Part shown: in pieces, positions 18,517 to 28,787 of the stretch
Layout of the letters: the number at the start of each line of letters is the position of its first letter
How positions within the stretch are numbered: position 1 is the first letter of the stretch
NCBI RefSeq assembly: GCF_000384135.1
Contig: NZ_KB913028.1
Location: forward strand, 1,267,351 to 1,331,350
Origin: Succinispira mobilis DSM 6222
Lineage (GTDB): Bacteria; Bacillota; Negativicutes; Acidaminococcales; Succinispiraceae
Length of the DNA: 64,000 nucleotides
Reading direction: 5' to 3'
Notes under the pieces: model-generated
Seen by the model: only the letters and a program-made list of their open reading frames with translations
What the model was told of the DNA's origin: nothing
The model's database searches: none
Program-made: the position numbers and the translations under genes

Positions 18517-19214
18517 TATTCTTTCCCTCCTTTAACTGGTTTTGCGTGTTCATATCTAAAAGTTCCTTTATATGCTGGTACTTCTAAACTGCTGTCTACA
18601 ACATTAATATTTACTTGAATGCCCCAAAATTTGAGTGTTTCCACAACCCCGCCTCTCATTTTTAAAGCCGCATCTAAAGTTTTCGGATCGCCAATTGCCT
18701 TTATAACATACGGTGGTGATGAGCGTTGATTGTTCACTGAAACAGTAGGGCCAGCACAACGTATTTCTGAAGTCGCGATAAGTCGCTGCTCATTAACTGA
18801 AAGAGCCTCTGCTCCAGCTGCTTTAAGTTCGTTAATTACTTTTAACAAATCATCGTCGTGAATAAGGTATAGATTCTGATTTTCACCTGGTTTTCCAGGT
18901 AATTTACTATCATCTAAAGTAACAATTACACCAGGTCCCTGTAAAGGTGTTAGATTGGCGTGCATTTTCAGTTGCGCTAATTCGCGCTGAAAAACTTGTT
19001 CACCTGCTTTATCCTTTAATTTTTGCATGTCTATAAGCAGCTGATTACGCTCTTTTTCCGTTTGTTTCAATCGATCGGATAAATCTTCTAACCGCTGATA
19101 AGACAATGAATCTTTTTCTAATCGCTGGGTAATTCGAAACTGTGCTACCAACATCATCCCCAGCAACACACACACCACCATTATCGTCAGCTTTGCTTCT
19201 TTTATATTTGTCAA
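18516..19214 (-). CDS. DUF881-family division-cluster protein (YlxW/YlxX type)
   Basis: 232 residues: short N-terminus, one transmembrane segment (about 11-25), a coiled coil (about residues 35-80, rich in Q/E/K/L), then the extracytoplasmic DUF881 domain (PLQGPGVIVTLDD, LSVNEQRLIATSEIRCAG). These proteins are found between ftsQ and ftsZ in Gram-positives; the role is unknown. The start is a TTG with GGAAGTG upstream. It sits 32 nt after ftsQ. Confidence 0.87.
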   Translation of the reverse strand: MTNIKEAKLTIMVVCVLLGMMLVAQFRITQRLEKDSLSYQRLEDLSDRLKQTEKERNQLLIDMQKLKDKAGEQVFQRELAQLKMHANLTPLQGPGVIVTLDDSKLPGKPGENQNLYLIHDDDLLKVINELKAAGAEALSVNEQRLIATSEIRCAGPTVSVNNQRSSPPYVIKAIGDPKTLDAALKMRGGVVETLKFWGIQVNINVVDSSLEVPAYKGTFRYEHAKPVKGGKE

Positions 19215-19246
19215 TTATATCACTTCCATTTATTTTAACGCTTTTC

Positions 19247-19993
19247 TTATTTTGCTTTTAATTTGATAAAAGGTCTGGAGTAGGTTAAATCAATATATTC
19301 AATTGCCATTTTTTTCGCTTGAATTTCTTGCATAACCAACTTAAAAGTTTCACTTTTATCTGGAATATCCGTAGCTTTTCCCAAAATTATTTTCACTCTA
19401 TTTAAAGTTAAAATACTAACTATCTCATTATTCATGTTGATTTCAGAAATGCTATTATATACATCTTCGTCTAAACTACTTATGAATTTAATTATATTTA
19501 CTACTAAATCAACCTTAATCTGCTCACCGACATATAATTCCGATATTTTAATCCCTGTAATAATTGGAATGTTGGGGTTCTTTACATTACTAGTAACACG
19601 TAAGATAACTCCCTTTGAATCAACTTCATAAAAAGCATGCTTACTTTGTAAGCATAGAATTGGTTTATTTTCTTGAATTGTAATTTTTACTTTCTGCGGA
19701 AAAGCATATTCAACTTTAACATCTTTAATACGCAAATCTTCTTTTAAATTGTTTTTTATCTCATCATTGTTATTTAAAAACAAATTAATGGGCTCTCTAA
19801 TTCGAGCAATTAATAAAACATCTTGTTTGGTTAAATTTACAGCATTAATTACTTCAACACTGCCAAAATACATAAATGGTTGTGCAACCATATACCTAAA
19901 AAGAAAAAACAGCGCAATTAAAGCCAATATTACTAGTATTTTAAACTTATGATTGCGTCTGCTTTTTCGCACTTTTTGAGAGGTGGATTGCAT
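19247..19993 (-). CDS. ftsQ: Cell-division protein FtsQ/DivIB
   Basis: 248 residues: basic cytoplasmic N-terminus (QKVRKSRRNHKFK), one transmembrane helix (about 18-40), a POTRA domain (about 45-115, VEVINAVNLTKQDVL) and a C-terminal FtsQ beta domain. FtsQ organises FtsL/FtsB and the septal synthase in the periplasm. Located after ddl, its usual place, with AGGAGG before the ATG. Confidence 0.9.
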   Translation of the reverse strand: MQSTSQKVRKSRRNHKFKILVILALIALFFLFRYMVAQPFMYFGSVEVINAVNLTKQDVLLIARIREPINLFLNNNDEIKNNLKEDLRIKDVKVEYAFPQKVKITIQENKPILCLQSKHAFYEVDSKGVILRVTSNVKNPNIPIITGIKISELYVGEQIKVDLVVNIIKFISSLDEDVYNSISEINMNNEIVSILTLNRVKIILGKATDIPDKSETFKLVMQEIQAKKMAIEYIDLTYSRPFIKLKAK

Positions 19994-20017
19994 ATATACC
20001 TCCTAATAAGCGATTTT

Positions 20018-20944
20018 TTATTTTATGGATAATAAAATTTTCTCACAAAGTTCGGTAAATTCTATACCTATCGCTTTAGCGGCCTTAGGGACCAAACTAG
20101 TAGCTGTCATTCCTGGAGTAGTATTAAGCTCTAGAATATATGCCTTGCCTGCTTTTGTCAAGATAAAATCAGCCCTAGCAACTCCAGAGCATCCAAGCGC
20201 AGCAAAAGCGTGTTTGGCAATATTCTGAATTTGCACTGTAAGCTCTAAATCTATCTGTGCAGGAACAATATATTTTGTTGCTCCCACAGTATATTTTGAA
20301 TGATAATCATATACTCCAGAATTAGGTACTATTTCAACAATAGGCAATGCTTGTAAATCTTCATCCACCGCTGCTATACCTACTGTTATTTCTCGACCTT
20401 CAATAAACTCTTCAATTAAAACTTCTTCAGCATATCCAAATGCACCAATAAGAGCTGCATTCAATTCTTGTTCGGTTTTCACAACTTCTACACCAATACT
20501 AGAACCTTGAGCAGGTGGTTTGACAACAACAGGCAAAGAAAACTTCTTCATAATTTCTTTACAAGAAGTATCAATATCTTTTTTCCTAACAATTAAAAAT
20601 TCTGGTGTTAAAATGTTTTCAGCAATAAAAATTCTTTTTGACATTATTTTATCCATGGCCAAAGCACTTGCCAAAACTCCTGAACCAGTGTACTTTATTC
20701 CTAACATATCTAACAAGCCTTGCATACTTCCGTCTTCTCCGTATAAACCATGAACAGCATTAAAAACTACATCAATATGATTTTCACGTAACTGACTAGC
20801 AAAATTATCTGGTTGTAAATCGAGCTTTACGACATTGTAGTTTTTTGATAACAAAGCCTGATATATAGCCTCTCCCGTTTTTAGCGAAACTTCACGTTCT
20901 TTAGATGGTCCACCTAAAACTACCGCTATTTTTTTTTGTTTCAT
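20018..20944 (-). CDS. ddl: D-alanine--D-alanine ligase
   Basis: 308-residue ATP-grasp ligase making D-Ala-D-Ala for the peptidoglycan stem peptide. N-terminal VVLGGPSKEREVSLKTG, ATP-grasp segment VVVKPPAQGSSIGVEVV, and C-terminal ARADFILTKAG and ELNTTPGMTATSLVPKAA. Length is normal for DdlB. The start ATG overlaps the murC stop as ATGA. A murB gene, commonly between murC and ddl, is absent. Confidence 0.95.
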   Translation of the reverse strand: MKQKKIAVVLGGPSKEREVSLKTGEAIYQALLSKNYNVVKLDLQPDNFASQLRENHIDVVFNAVHGLYGEDGSMQGLLDMLGIKYTGSGVLASALAMDKIMSKRIFIAENILTPEFLIVRKKDIDTSCKEIMKKFSLPVVVKPPAQGSSIGVEVVKTEQELNAALIGAFGYAEEVLIEEFIEGREITVGIAAVDEDLQALPIVEIVPNSGVYDYHSKYTVGATKYIVPAQIDLELTVQIQNIAKHAFAALGCSGVARADFILTKAGKAYILELNTTPGMTATSLVPKAAKAIGIEFTELCEKILLSIK

Positions 20945-22332
20945 AAAGCACCCTCTCCATTTCTCTCAGAATACATAGTCGCTAATTCTTCAGCCACCGT
21001 GTAAATGTTCCCCGCTCCCATGGTAATAATTAAATCTCCTGGTAAAGTTTCATGGTACAAGCGCTCTGGAATTTCTTCAATTTTTGGTATATATTCTACT
21101 CTTTTAGCAAATTTTGCAGCAATTTCCTTTGCCAATTTACCTGAACTTACACCTGCAATTTCAGATTCACCCGCCGAATAGATATCTGTTAGAACTAATA
21201 AATCACAATCCTCAAATGCGCAAACAAAATCATCAAACAGCAATTGTGTTCTAGTATACCTATGTGGTTGAAAAACACATACTAATCTTTGTGGCTGAGT
21301 TTGCAAAGCTGCCTGCAAAGTTGTTTTAATCTCTGTCGGATGATGTCCATAATCATCTACAATAGTCAATTTTTCATCTTTGTATTTCAACTCAAATCTG
21401 CGTTTAGCTCCAGTAAAACATCCTAATGATTCACAAATACTTTCAATTTCAATGTCCATATTTTGGCTTGCTGCTATTGCTGCTAAAGAATTTAAAATAT
21501 TATGTTGACCAGGAACTTTTAAGACTACTTCACAAATATACTTATTATGAATATATAACTTATAACTGGTACTATTCGGTTTATAAACTATTTCTTTAGC
21601 CTGAAAATCAGCTGGATAATCAATTGCATATGATATAATTTTAGTCTTCGCCTTTTGAGCTACTTCTCTTGCCACCTTATTATCAAAACAGACAATTGCC
21701 ACACCATCATCATTTACGTTGTCTAAAAATTCAGTAAAAGCTTTTTGGATATTCTCTTTTGTTTTGTAAAAATCCATATGATCATCTTCTATATTAGTGA
21801 CAACTGCTATATATGGTTGCAACTTCAAAAAAGAACCATCACTTTCGTCAGCTTCAGTAATTGCGTAACATCCCTTGCCATAGTGTGCATTACCAGCTAG
21901 TAAAGCTACATCACCACCTATCAAATAGGTCGGATCCTGTTTAGCACTGCTAGCAATATAAGAAATCATTGATGTTGTTGAAGTTTTACCATGTGCACCA
22001 GCTATAGCAATTCCTTGCCTAGAATTGACAATATAGGCCATGATATCAGAGCGATGCACAACTTTTATTTTATTTTCTAAAGCATGACTGTACTCAACAT
22101 TATCTTTGTGGATAGCTGTAGACACGACAACTAACTCCACTTCTTTTAAATTACTACTTTGATGTCCTATAAAAACTTGTATGCCCTCTGACAGCAATCT
22201 ATCTGTAACAGCAGTGCGTTTATTGTCAGAACCTGACACAAACTTGCCCATCTTTTTTAAAACATGAGCTAAACCGCTCATACCAGCCCCACCAATTCCA
22301 ATAAAGTGAACATTTTTTATATTTTCAAACAA
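20941..22332 (-). CDS. murC: UDP-N-acetylmuramate--L-alanine ligase
   Basis: 463-residue Mur ligase adding L-Ala to UDP-MurNAc. N-terminal Rossmann motif HFIGIGGAGMSGLAHVL, P-loop AGAHGKTSTTSM near residue 107, and the C-terminal VDDYGHHPTEI motif specific to MurC. I start at the TTG at 22332 because a perfect GGAGGT lies six bases before it; an open frame extends ten codons upstream into the end of murG but lacks a ribosome site. It begins 16 nt after the murG stop. Confidence 0.94.
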   Translation of the reverse strand: MFENIKNVHFIGIGGAGMSGLAHVLKKMGKFVSGSDNKRTAVTDRLLSEGIQVFIGHQSSNLKEVELVVVSTAIHKDNVEYSHALENKIKVVHRSDIMAYIVNSRQGIAIAGAHGKTSTTSMISYIASSAKQDPTYLIGGDVALLAGNAHYGKGCYAITEADESDGSFLKLQPYIAVVTNIEDDHMDFYKTKENIQKAFTEFLDNVNDDGVAIVCFDNKVAREVAQKAKTKIISYAIDYPADFQAKEIVYKPNSTSYKLYIHNKYICEVVLKVPGQHNILNSLAAIAASQNMDIEIESICESLGCFTGAKRRFELKYKDEKLTIVDDYGHHPTEIKTTLQAALQTQPQRLVCVFQPHRYTRTQLLFDDFVCAFEDCDLLVLTDIYSAGESEIAGVSSGKLAKEIAAKFAKRVEYIPKIEEIPERLYHETLPGDLIITMGAGNIYTVAEELATMYSERNGEGAL

Positions 22333-22348
22333 AATCTTACCTCCAAGC

Positions 22349-23452
22349 CTATTTTTTAGCAATTCTTAATGCGGCTAAAGCTATATCTTCAGCTGCATTG
22401 GGGTTTCCAAGTTTTTTTGCTTTCATTGCTAAATTTATTAATTTTTTATCATTATTAATTAGTTCTATTATTTTATCTAAAAGTAACCCTTTTCCCAATT
22501 CAGAATCTAAAACCATCAGTCCTGCACCAGCTTTAACGACTGCTTGAGCGTTAAGTTCCTGGTGATTTGCCGTGGCATAAGGGTAAGGTACAAGAATACT
22601 TGCAACACCTAATGCGGTTAGCTCGGCAATTGCAATCGCTCCTGCACGAGAAATTGCTAAATCTGCAATATTTAGTGCCATATCCATCTCATGTAAATAT
22701 GGTAAAATTTTTATCTTTGTTTTATCTAATTGTAAGTCTGCGACGCTATTTAGTACATTTTCATAGTCCAATTTGCCAGTTATGTGGATAATTTGTACCC
22801 CTTCAATTTTATCAATATTTTTATAAACATCTACCATTGCAGTATTGATACTTTTAGAACCTCTACTCCCACCTGAAATTAAGAGAGTTTTCCCTTGATC
22901 AGAAAAACCAAAAAATTTATAAGCATCTTTTTTATCTACTTTCAAAATACTGGGGCGTATAGGATTTCCCGTAAAAATATTTTTTTGAGCATTTCCTAAG
23001 TTAAATGCAGCTTCACTATATCCCAAAAAAACTTTATCAACAAATTTACTTAAAATTTTATTGGTAACACCCGCAACTGCATTTTGTTCTTGTATGCATG
23101 TTTTAACACCACATAAACTAGCAATTAAAACCACAGGGCCACAAACGTATCCGCCAGTTCCAATTACTAATTCCGGTCTAAAATCTTTAATATAGCGATA
23201 AGCCTGAAAACAACTCTTGATTGCCGTAAAAATATTTTTTAATAACTGTAACCCGATTTGTCTTGAAAATCCCTCAACCTGCAAATATTTAATATTATAG
23301 CCTAATTTCGGTACTATAGAACTTTCTAATCCTTCTTTTGTCCCTACAAAAAGTATTTCCGTGTCTGGTTGTAGTTCCAATATTTTTTGTGCTATTGTTA
23401 CCGCAGGATATATATGTCCTCCTGTGCCACCACCAGAAATTATCACTTTCAT
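22349..23452 (-). CDS. murG: MurG, lipid II-forming GlcNAc transferase
   Basis: 367-residue glycosyltransferase that adds GlcNAc to lipid I at the membrane inner face. N-terminal ISGGGTGGHIYPAV, middle GGSRGSKSIN and C-terminal SRAGAIAIAELTALG with PYATANHQELNA donor-binding motifs are all present. The ATG at 23452 is preferred over an open TTG three codons earlier; GAGGT lies ten bases before it. ftsW, commonly between murD and murG, is absent. Confidence 0.95.
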   Translation of the reverse strand: MKVIISGGGTGGHIYPAVTIAQKILELQPDTEILFVGTKEGLESSIVPKLGYNIKYLQVEGFSRQIGLQLLKNIFTAIKSCFQAYRYIKDFRPELVIGTGGYVCGPVVLIASLCGVKTCIQEQNAVAGVTNKILSKFVDKVFLGYSEAAFNLGNAQKNIFTGNPIRPSILKVDKKDAYKFFGFSDQGKTLLISGGSRGSKSINTAMVDVYKNIDKIEGVQIIHITGKLDYENVLNSVADLQLDKTKIKILPYLHEMDMALNIADLAISRAGAIAIAELTALGVASILVPYPYATANHQELNAQAVVKAGAGLMVLDSELGKGLLLDKIIELINNDKKLINLAMKAKKLGNPNAAEDIALAALRIAKK

Positions 23453-23469
23453 CGATATCAATACCTCGT

Positions 23470-24834
23470 TTATTTTTTAAGTAAATTTCTTACTAACTCC
23501 TTAAAATATTGTCCGCGTTGTTCATAATTTTTAAAGCGATCATAAGAAGAACAAGCAGGCGATAACAAAACAATATCGCCTTTTGTTGCAATTTTGCTTG
23601 CAAAATTTACTGCATCTTCAAAGCTGGCAGCAATTGTAATATTTTGAACATCATATTTTAGTGCATTTTCTGCAAATCTTTCCTTGGCATTGCCAAATAA
23701 AAATAAGTGGTTAGTTTTAGCTTTAGCAATTTGCATCATTAATCCCAAGTCCGTTTTTTTATCATATCCACCAGCTAACAAAATAACTTTTTGGTTGAAA
23801 GCCTCTAAAGCTTTGATTGTTGACTCTGGATTAGTTGCTTTGGAGTCATTATAATAATCAACGCCATTCACAGAATCAACAAATTCAATCCGATGTTCTA
23901 CGCCTTTAAAACTATGTAATGTGTTTTTTATATCCTCTACTTTTACCCCTGATATATAGGCAATAATTACAGCTGCTAGAACGTTTTCAATATTATGTTT
24001 CCCAAATATTTGCAAGCTATCTTTATGACCAAAATCTACAGTACTTTCTCTATCTTTAAAAATCAAGTGCCCCGCATCATTAACAAAAGCTCCTACTTCA
24101 AGAACTCTCTCACTACTAAAATAATAAATATTACTGTCTGCGGTTTCCCCTAATTGTCTTAATTGCTCATCTTCATAATTTAAAATTAAAAAATCGTCGT
24201 CATGTTGATTTTCAAAAATCCTAGCTTTGGTTTTGATATAACATTCCAAGGTCTTATGTCTATCCAGATGATCTGGTGTAATATTTAAAATTGCACAAAT
24301 ATTAGGTTTAAATTTATCAATACTCTCTAGTTGGAAACTAGATATTTCTGCAACTAAAATATCGCTAGCGTCTGTTAAAGTTTGTGCTTGTTTAGACAAA
24401 GCCTGACCTATATTCCCGCCTACAGCAATTTTATTTGGTAAACTTTTCAGCATTTCGCCAACTAAAGTTGTGGTAGTTGTTTTTCCATTTGTACCAGTTA
24501 TTGCAATCAATTTGCCTGGATTCAATATTGCTGCAATTTCTATTTCACTAACTACTGGTTTGCCGATTTTTTTAGCATACAAAACCTCAGGTTTGTCCTG
24601 AGCAATTCCTGGAGAAAGAACCATAACATCAATATTATCAGCTATATGTTCAAACCCTTCACCCCAAATTATTTTGCCGTTAGCCTCATTTATAGCTAAG
24701 ACAAGCTTTTCAGGCAGAATGCATTCCTTAGCGTCATAAATATATACGGATGCACCTTGTTCTAAAAGAACTTCAGCTACACCTAAGCCGCTTACTCCTG
24801 CTCCATACACTAAGATTCTTTTTTTCTTAAACAT
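23470..24834 (-). CDS. murD: UDP-MurNAc-L-Ala--D-glutamate ligase
   Basis: 454-residue Mur ligase adding D-Glu. N-terminal VYGAGVSGLGVAEVL, P-loop AITGTNGKTTTTTLVG near residue 115, NYYNDSKATNP-type motif (VDYYNDSKATNPEST) and LSPACSSYDRFKNYEQRG at the end. Complete and of typical length. It is 70 nt after mraY and 18 nt before murG. Confidence 0.96.
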   Translation of the reverse strand: MFKKKRILVYGAGVSGLGVAEVLLEQGASVYIYDAKECILPEKLVLAINEANGKIIWGEGFEHIADNIDVMVLSPGIAQDKPEVLYAKKIGKPVVSEIEIAAILNPGKLIAITGTNGKTTTTTLVGEMLKSLPNKIAVGGNIGQALSKQAQTLTDASDILVAEISSFQLESIDKFKPNICAILNITPDHLDRHKTLECYIKTKARIFENQHDDDFLILNYEDEQLRQLGETADSNIYYFSSERVLEVGAFVNDAGHLIFKDRESTVDFGHKDSLQIFGKHNIENVLAAVIIAYISGVKVEDIKNTLHSFKGVEHRIEFVDSVNGVDYYNDSKATNPESTIKALEAFNQKVILLAGGYDKKTDLGLMMQIAKAKTNHLFLFGNAKERFAENALKYDVQNITIAASFEDAVNFASKIATKGDIVLLSPACSSYDRFKNYEQRGQYFKELVRNLLKK

Positions 24835-24904
24835 TATCTCACTTCCAAATTTTATATACTTATCAAAATCAAATTATACTATATAACATGTAAGCAAGCA
24901 ATAA

Positions 24905-25861
24905 TTAGCATCTGCTTATCCAAAAAATTGCGACTCCCAAAAGAGCGAAAAATATATTTAAAAAAACAAAAACTCTTACTACCTTTATTTCACGCCAACC
25001 TATTAACTCAAAATGATGATGAATAGGGCTCATTTTAAGAATACGTTGTCCTGTTAATTTGAAAGAAGTAACTTGAGCTATTACCGACAAAGCTTCAATA
25101 ACATATATCCCCCCTAAAATAATTAACAGTAACGTTGTATTTGTTACTAAGGCTAGCCCAGCTATAACTCCTCCTATAGCCAAGGATCCTGTATCGCCCA
25201 TAAAAACTTTGGCCGGATAACTATTGAATTTTAAAAATGCCAAACATGCCCCTAATAAACTTATAGCGATAATTGCCAAATTAGTATCTACTAAAGAATA
25301 AGCTATTATAAAATATGCTAGCGCTACTGGTAAAGTTGTTCCTGCTAAAAGTCCGTCTAATCCATCTGTCAAATTCACCGCATTAGTGGTACCGATGATA
25401 ACCAAAAAAACAAAGGGATAATATAGTACGCCCATGTCCCAATATAAATTTAAAAGCGGAATCCACAATGGCTTTTGATCAACAAAGTATCCAAATATCA
25501 TTGCAATTAACAATTGCCCTAAAATTTTTTCTTTTGCTTTTAAACCTAAATTTCTTTTCAATACTACCTTAATATAATCATCCAGAAAACCTAAAATAAA
25601 ATGCCCTAAAAAAAGCAACATTACTAAAATAACATTCTTATCTATGCTAGTTAAAAATATAGTTGGCAACATAATTGCAGGCACAAACAAAATACCACCC
25701 ATAGTTGGGGTTCCCGCCTTTTTTAAATGCGTACTCGGGCCTACTTCTCTTATACTTTGACCAAACTTTAGTTTGTGTAAAAAGGGAATTAATTGGGGTC
25801 CTAACGCTAATACTAATGCTATAGCTAATACTAATGCTTGCAAAAACAACAAAATATCCAC
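24905..25861 (-). CDS. mraY: Phospho-MurNAc-pentapeptide transferase MraY
   Basis: 318-residue polytopic membrane enzyme making lipid I from undecaprenyl phosphate. Motifs: KAGTPTMGG, the DDYIKV aspartate pair, NLTDGLDGLLAG, FMGDTGSLAIGG and MSPIHHHFELIGW. About ten helices. The first codon is taken as GTG at 25861, which gives the normal N-terminal length; the GGAG there is too close, and a TTG at 25852 has better spacing, so the start is uncertain by three codons. Confidence 0.95.
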   Translation of the reverse strand: MDILLFLQALVLAIALVLALGPQLIPFLHKLKFGQSIREVGPSTHLKKAGTPTMGGILFVPAIMLPTIFLTSIDKNVILVMLLFLGHFILGFLDDYIKVVLKRNLGLKAKEKILGQLLIAMIFGYFVDQKPLWIPLLNLYWDMGVLYYPFVFLVIIGTTNAVNLTDGLDGLLAGTTLPVALAYFIIAYSLVDTNLAIIAISLLGACLAFLKFNSYPAKVFMGDTGSLAIGGVIAGLALVTNTTLLLIILGGIYVIEALSVIAQVTSFKLTGQRILKMSPIHHHFELIGWREIKVVRVFVFLNIFFALLGVAIFWISRC

Positions 25862-25874
25862 ACTCCATTTACTC

Positions 25875-27236
25875 TTAAAAAATCATTTCAATAAGCTCTT
25901 CCATTTTCATACCTCGCGAGCCCTTAAACAATAAAACATCATTTTTTCTTAAAATTTCTTTAACTTCGTTTGCTAAACTAATTTTATCAAAAAAGTGCTT
26001 ACTAGCTCTACCTTGAGCAATTAGCATTCTACTTATTTCTTGAGCTGCTTTTCCATAGGTATACACCAGGTCTATATTATTGTTTATGCAATATTCGCCA
26101 ACCTGTTTATGCAACTCTTCTGAGAACTCACCTAGTTCTAGCATGTCTCCAAGAATAGCAATACTTCTCCCTTGCTTTGATAATACTTGTAGGGTTTCGA
26201 GCGCCATTTGCATGGAAACTGGGCTTGCATTATATGCATCATTAATAACCAAAATATTATCATCTTTTTTTATAATACTTTGTCGCATAGAACTTAATTC
26301 ACATTCAGCCAATCCAGTTAATACTTTTGATAATTCCAATTTAAAGAAACTAGCTACAGCTAATGCCGCTAGTGTGTTAAGTACATTATGACGTCCTAAT
26401 AAAGGAATCCTAACTGTATACTCCTGGCCTCGGATTCTATCAACACAAATAAACTTAGTTTCTCGCGAGTCCACTATAATATTGTAAGCAGAAATATCTG
26501 CGGCCGAATCCATACCGAAATAAATCTTAGGCGAAGCTGGATTCATATTACGTGTATATTCATTGTCATAATTTAAAATAACCAGATCGTTTTCGCTGAA
26601 ATCTTTAAACACTTCTGCTTTGGCTTTAGCAATATTTTCTATGCTGCCTAACAGTTCTATATGTGTAGGTGCAATTGTAGTTATTATTGCAACTGTCGGT
26701 TTGGCTATTTCTGCTAATTGCTCGATTTGCCCCAAACCACGCATCCCCATCTCAACAATGGCAACTTGGTGTTCTGATGTAATTTCAAAAATTGTTTTCG
26801 GGACACCTATTTCATTGTTAAAATTGGCCTCATTTTTTAAAACGAACCAACTATTTTGCATTGCACAGGCCAAAATATCTTTGGTGGAAGTCTTACCATT
26901 AGAACCAGTAATAGCAACTACTGGTATAGAAAATTTTTGCCGATAATATTGTGCTAACCTTTGATAAGCGGTTAAGCTATTTTGCACCAAAATAACTTTT
27001 TTATAATCCGATTTTTCTACCCCAAGGCAATTTTCTGCAATTATTAATTTCGCCCCTTTTTCCAAAGCCGGTCTAATAAAATCATGTCCATCAAAATTCT
27101 CACCTTTAAGTGCTATAAAAGCAGCTCCCGTCATAACGTTTCTGCTGTCAGTGCTAATAGTTTCCAAGGTTTCTTCCGCCATTTCTTTAGGAAAATCTAA
27201 CCCCAGAGCGGTATATATTTCTTTATTTGTTAACAT
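25875..27236 (-). CDS. murF: UDP-MurNAc-tripeptide--D-Ala-D-Ala ligase
   Basis: 453-residue Mur ligase that adds the D-Ala-D-Ala dipeptide made by Ddl. P-loop AITGSNGKTSTKDIL near residue 110, NFNNEIGVP, and NDAYNASPVSM are MurF-specific. It overlaps the end of murE by 14 nt with GGAG inside murE, so they are coupled. C-terminal FKGSRGMKMEEL is intact. Confidence 0.96.
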   Translation of the reverse strand: MLTNKEIYTALGLDFPKEMAEETLETISTDSRNVMTGAAFIALKGENFDGHDFIRPALEKGAKLIIAENCLGVEKSDYKKVILVQNSLTAYQRLAQYYRQKFSIPVVAITGSNGKTSTKDILACAMQNSWFVLKNEANFNNEIGVPKTIFEITSEHQVAIVEMGMRGLGQIEQLAEIAKPTVAIITTIAPTHIELLGSIENIAKAKAEVFKDFSENDLVILNYDNEYTRNMNPASPKIYFGMDSAADISAYNIIVDSRETKFICVDRIRGQEYTVRIPLLGRHNVLNTLAALAVASFFKLELSKVLTGLAECELSSMRQSIIKKDDNILVINDAYNASPVSMQMALETLQVLSKQGRSIAILGDMLELGEFSEELHKQVGEYCINNNIDLVYTYGKAAQEISRMLIAQGRASKHFFDKISLANEVKEILRKNDVLLFKGSRGMKMEELIEMIF

Positions 27237-28701
27237 AACCTAACTCCTCTAAGACTCCTCGTGCTACTTCACAATCATCAAAGTGTATTGTTTCATCTCT
27301 TAAAATTTGATATGTCTCATGGCCTTTTCCTGCAATTAAAACAATATCTCGTGCTTTTGCTAGTTTGAGTGCCGTTGCAATTGCTTGCCTTCTATCAAGT
27401 ATCTTGTGACAATTTCCTGAATTGGGCTTTTTTAAACCTGCTTGAACATCTAATAAAATTTGTTCTGGGTCTTCTTTTCTTGGATTATCCGAAGTTATTA
27501 CAATTATATCAGCTAATTTTTCTGCAATAGCAGCCATTTTAGGTCTTTTAGTCTTATCACGGTTGCCACCGCAACCAAAAACTACAATTAATCGTCCCTT
27601 GGTAATATCTCTAGCAGTTTTCAGAACATTTTCAAGACCATCTGGGGTGTGTGCATAATCAACTACTACAGTAAAAGGTTGTCCTGCTTTAACTAACTCA
27701 AAGCGTCCTGCTACAGATTTAAACTCTCTTAAAGCCATTACGATTACATCTATTGAAACTCCACAGTTTAAAGTTGTAGCCACAGCTGCCATTACATTGT
27801 ATACATTAAAAAGACCGGTTGTAGCTACGCTTGTTTCCAGCAATCCTTGGGGAGTATTCAATTTTAAATGCATTGAATCCATACCCAACTCATAGGCAAC
27901 TGGGTAAATATCACTATTCGATTGTAAAGAATAGGTTCTTTGAAAACTAGCACTTGATTTTTCAAGCAATATTTTTGTACTGCTGTCATCATTATTGAAA
28001 ATTGCAACTGTATTATCTTTTTGCTCAAGATTTGAAAACAATATCGCTTTAGCCAGAACATAATTCTCAAAAGTCTTATGATAATCCAAATGGTCTTGCG
28101 TAATATTAGTTAATACTCCTATATCAAAACAACAACCAGCTACTCTATTTAATTCTAAGGCATGAGAAGAAACTTCCATAACTACATATTCGATTCCTGC
28201 TAATTGCATTTTGTATAAAATTCTCTGCAAATCTATTACATCTGGTGTTGTATTTTTGCTAATAATAACCTGGTTAGCATAGCGCACCTCAATTGTGCCT
28301 ATTAACCCAACTTTATATCCAGCTTTACATAAGATATGTGCAATTAAGTTAGTGGTTGTTGTTTTTCCATTAGTACCTGTTACACCTATCAACTTCATTT
28401 TTTGTGCGGGATAGTCAAAAAAATATGGAACTATTTTTTGCATTGCCACTCTAGTGTTTGGAACTTGATAAATATAGTTTTGAAAATCCGCTGATTTTTT
28501 TTCAACTAAAATTGCCGCAGCTCCATTGGCAACGGCTTTATCAACAAAATCATGTCCATCAACATTTGCTCCTGTTAAGCAAATAAACAAGCTTCCTGGT
28601 TTGACTTCTCGTGAATCATATACAATATCTAGTATTTCAATGTCCTGTTCCGGAGATATCTCAATATCAACTTTTTTTAATAGTTCACTTAATTTTTTCA
28701 T
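27223..28701 (-). CDS. murE: UDP-MurNAc-dipeptide--meso-diaminopimelate ligase
   Basis: 492-residue Mur ligase adding the third amino acid. P-loop GVTGTNGKTTTTNLI near residue 108 and the C-terminal substrate motif SDNPRKEDP; DNPR is the meso-diaminopimelate signature (L-lysine enzymes differ), which agrees with dapL and dapF in the same window. The ATG has AGAGGAAT upstream. It lies 86 nt after ftsL, where ftsI/spoVD would normally be. Confidence 0.95.
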   Translation of the reverse strand: MKKLSELLKKVDIEISPEQDIEILDIVYDSREVKPGSLFICLTGANVDGHDFVDKAVANGAAAILVEKKSADFQNYIYQVPNTRVAMQKIVPYFFDYPAQKMKLIGVTGTNGKTTTTNLIAHILCKAGYKVGLIGTIEVRYANQVIISKNTTPDVIDLQRILYKMQLAGIEYVVMEVSSHALELNRVAGCCFDIGVLTNITQDHLDYHKTFENYVLAKAILFSNLEQKDNTVAIFNNDDSSTKILLEKSSASFQRTYSLQSNSDIYPVAYELGMDSMHLKLNTPQGLLETSVATTGLFNVYNVMAAVATTLNCGVSIDVIVMALREFKSVAGRFELVKAGQPFTVVVDYAHTPDGLENVLKTARDITKGRLIVVFGCGGNRDKTKRPKMAAIAEKLADIIVITSDNPRKEDPEQILLDVQAGLKKPNSGNCHKILDRRQAIATALKLAKARDIVLIAGKGHETYQILRDETIHFDDCEVARGVLEELGYVNK

Positions 28702-28787
28702 ACTATTCCTCTTTTTCTCTAAAATTGAAAGAGCAGCCTTCCAAGGCTGCTATAGTAGCACCAGAATTGACTTTTAAAATCGCTTCT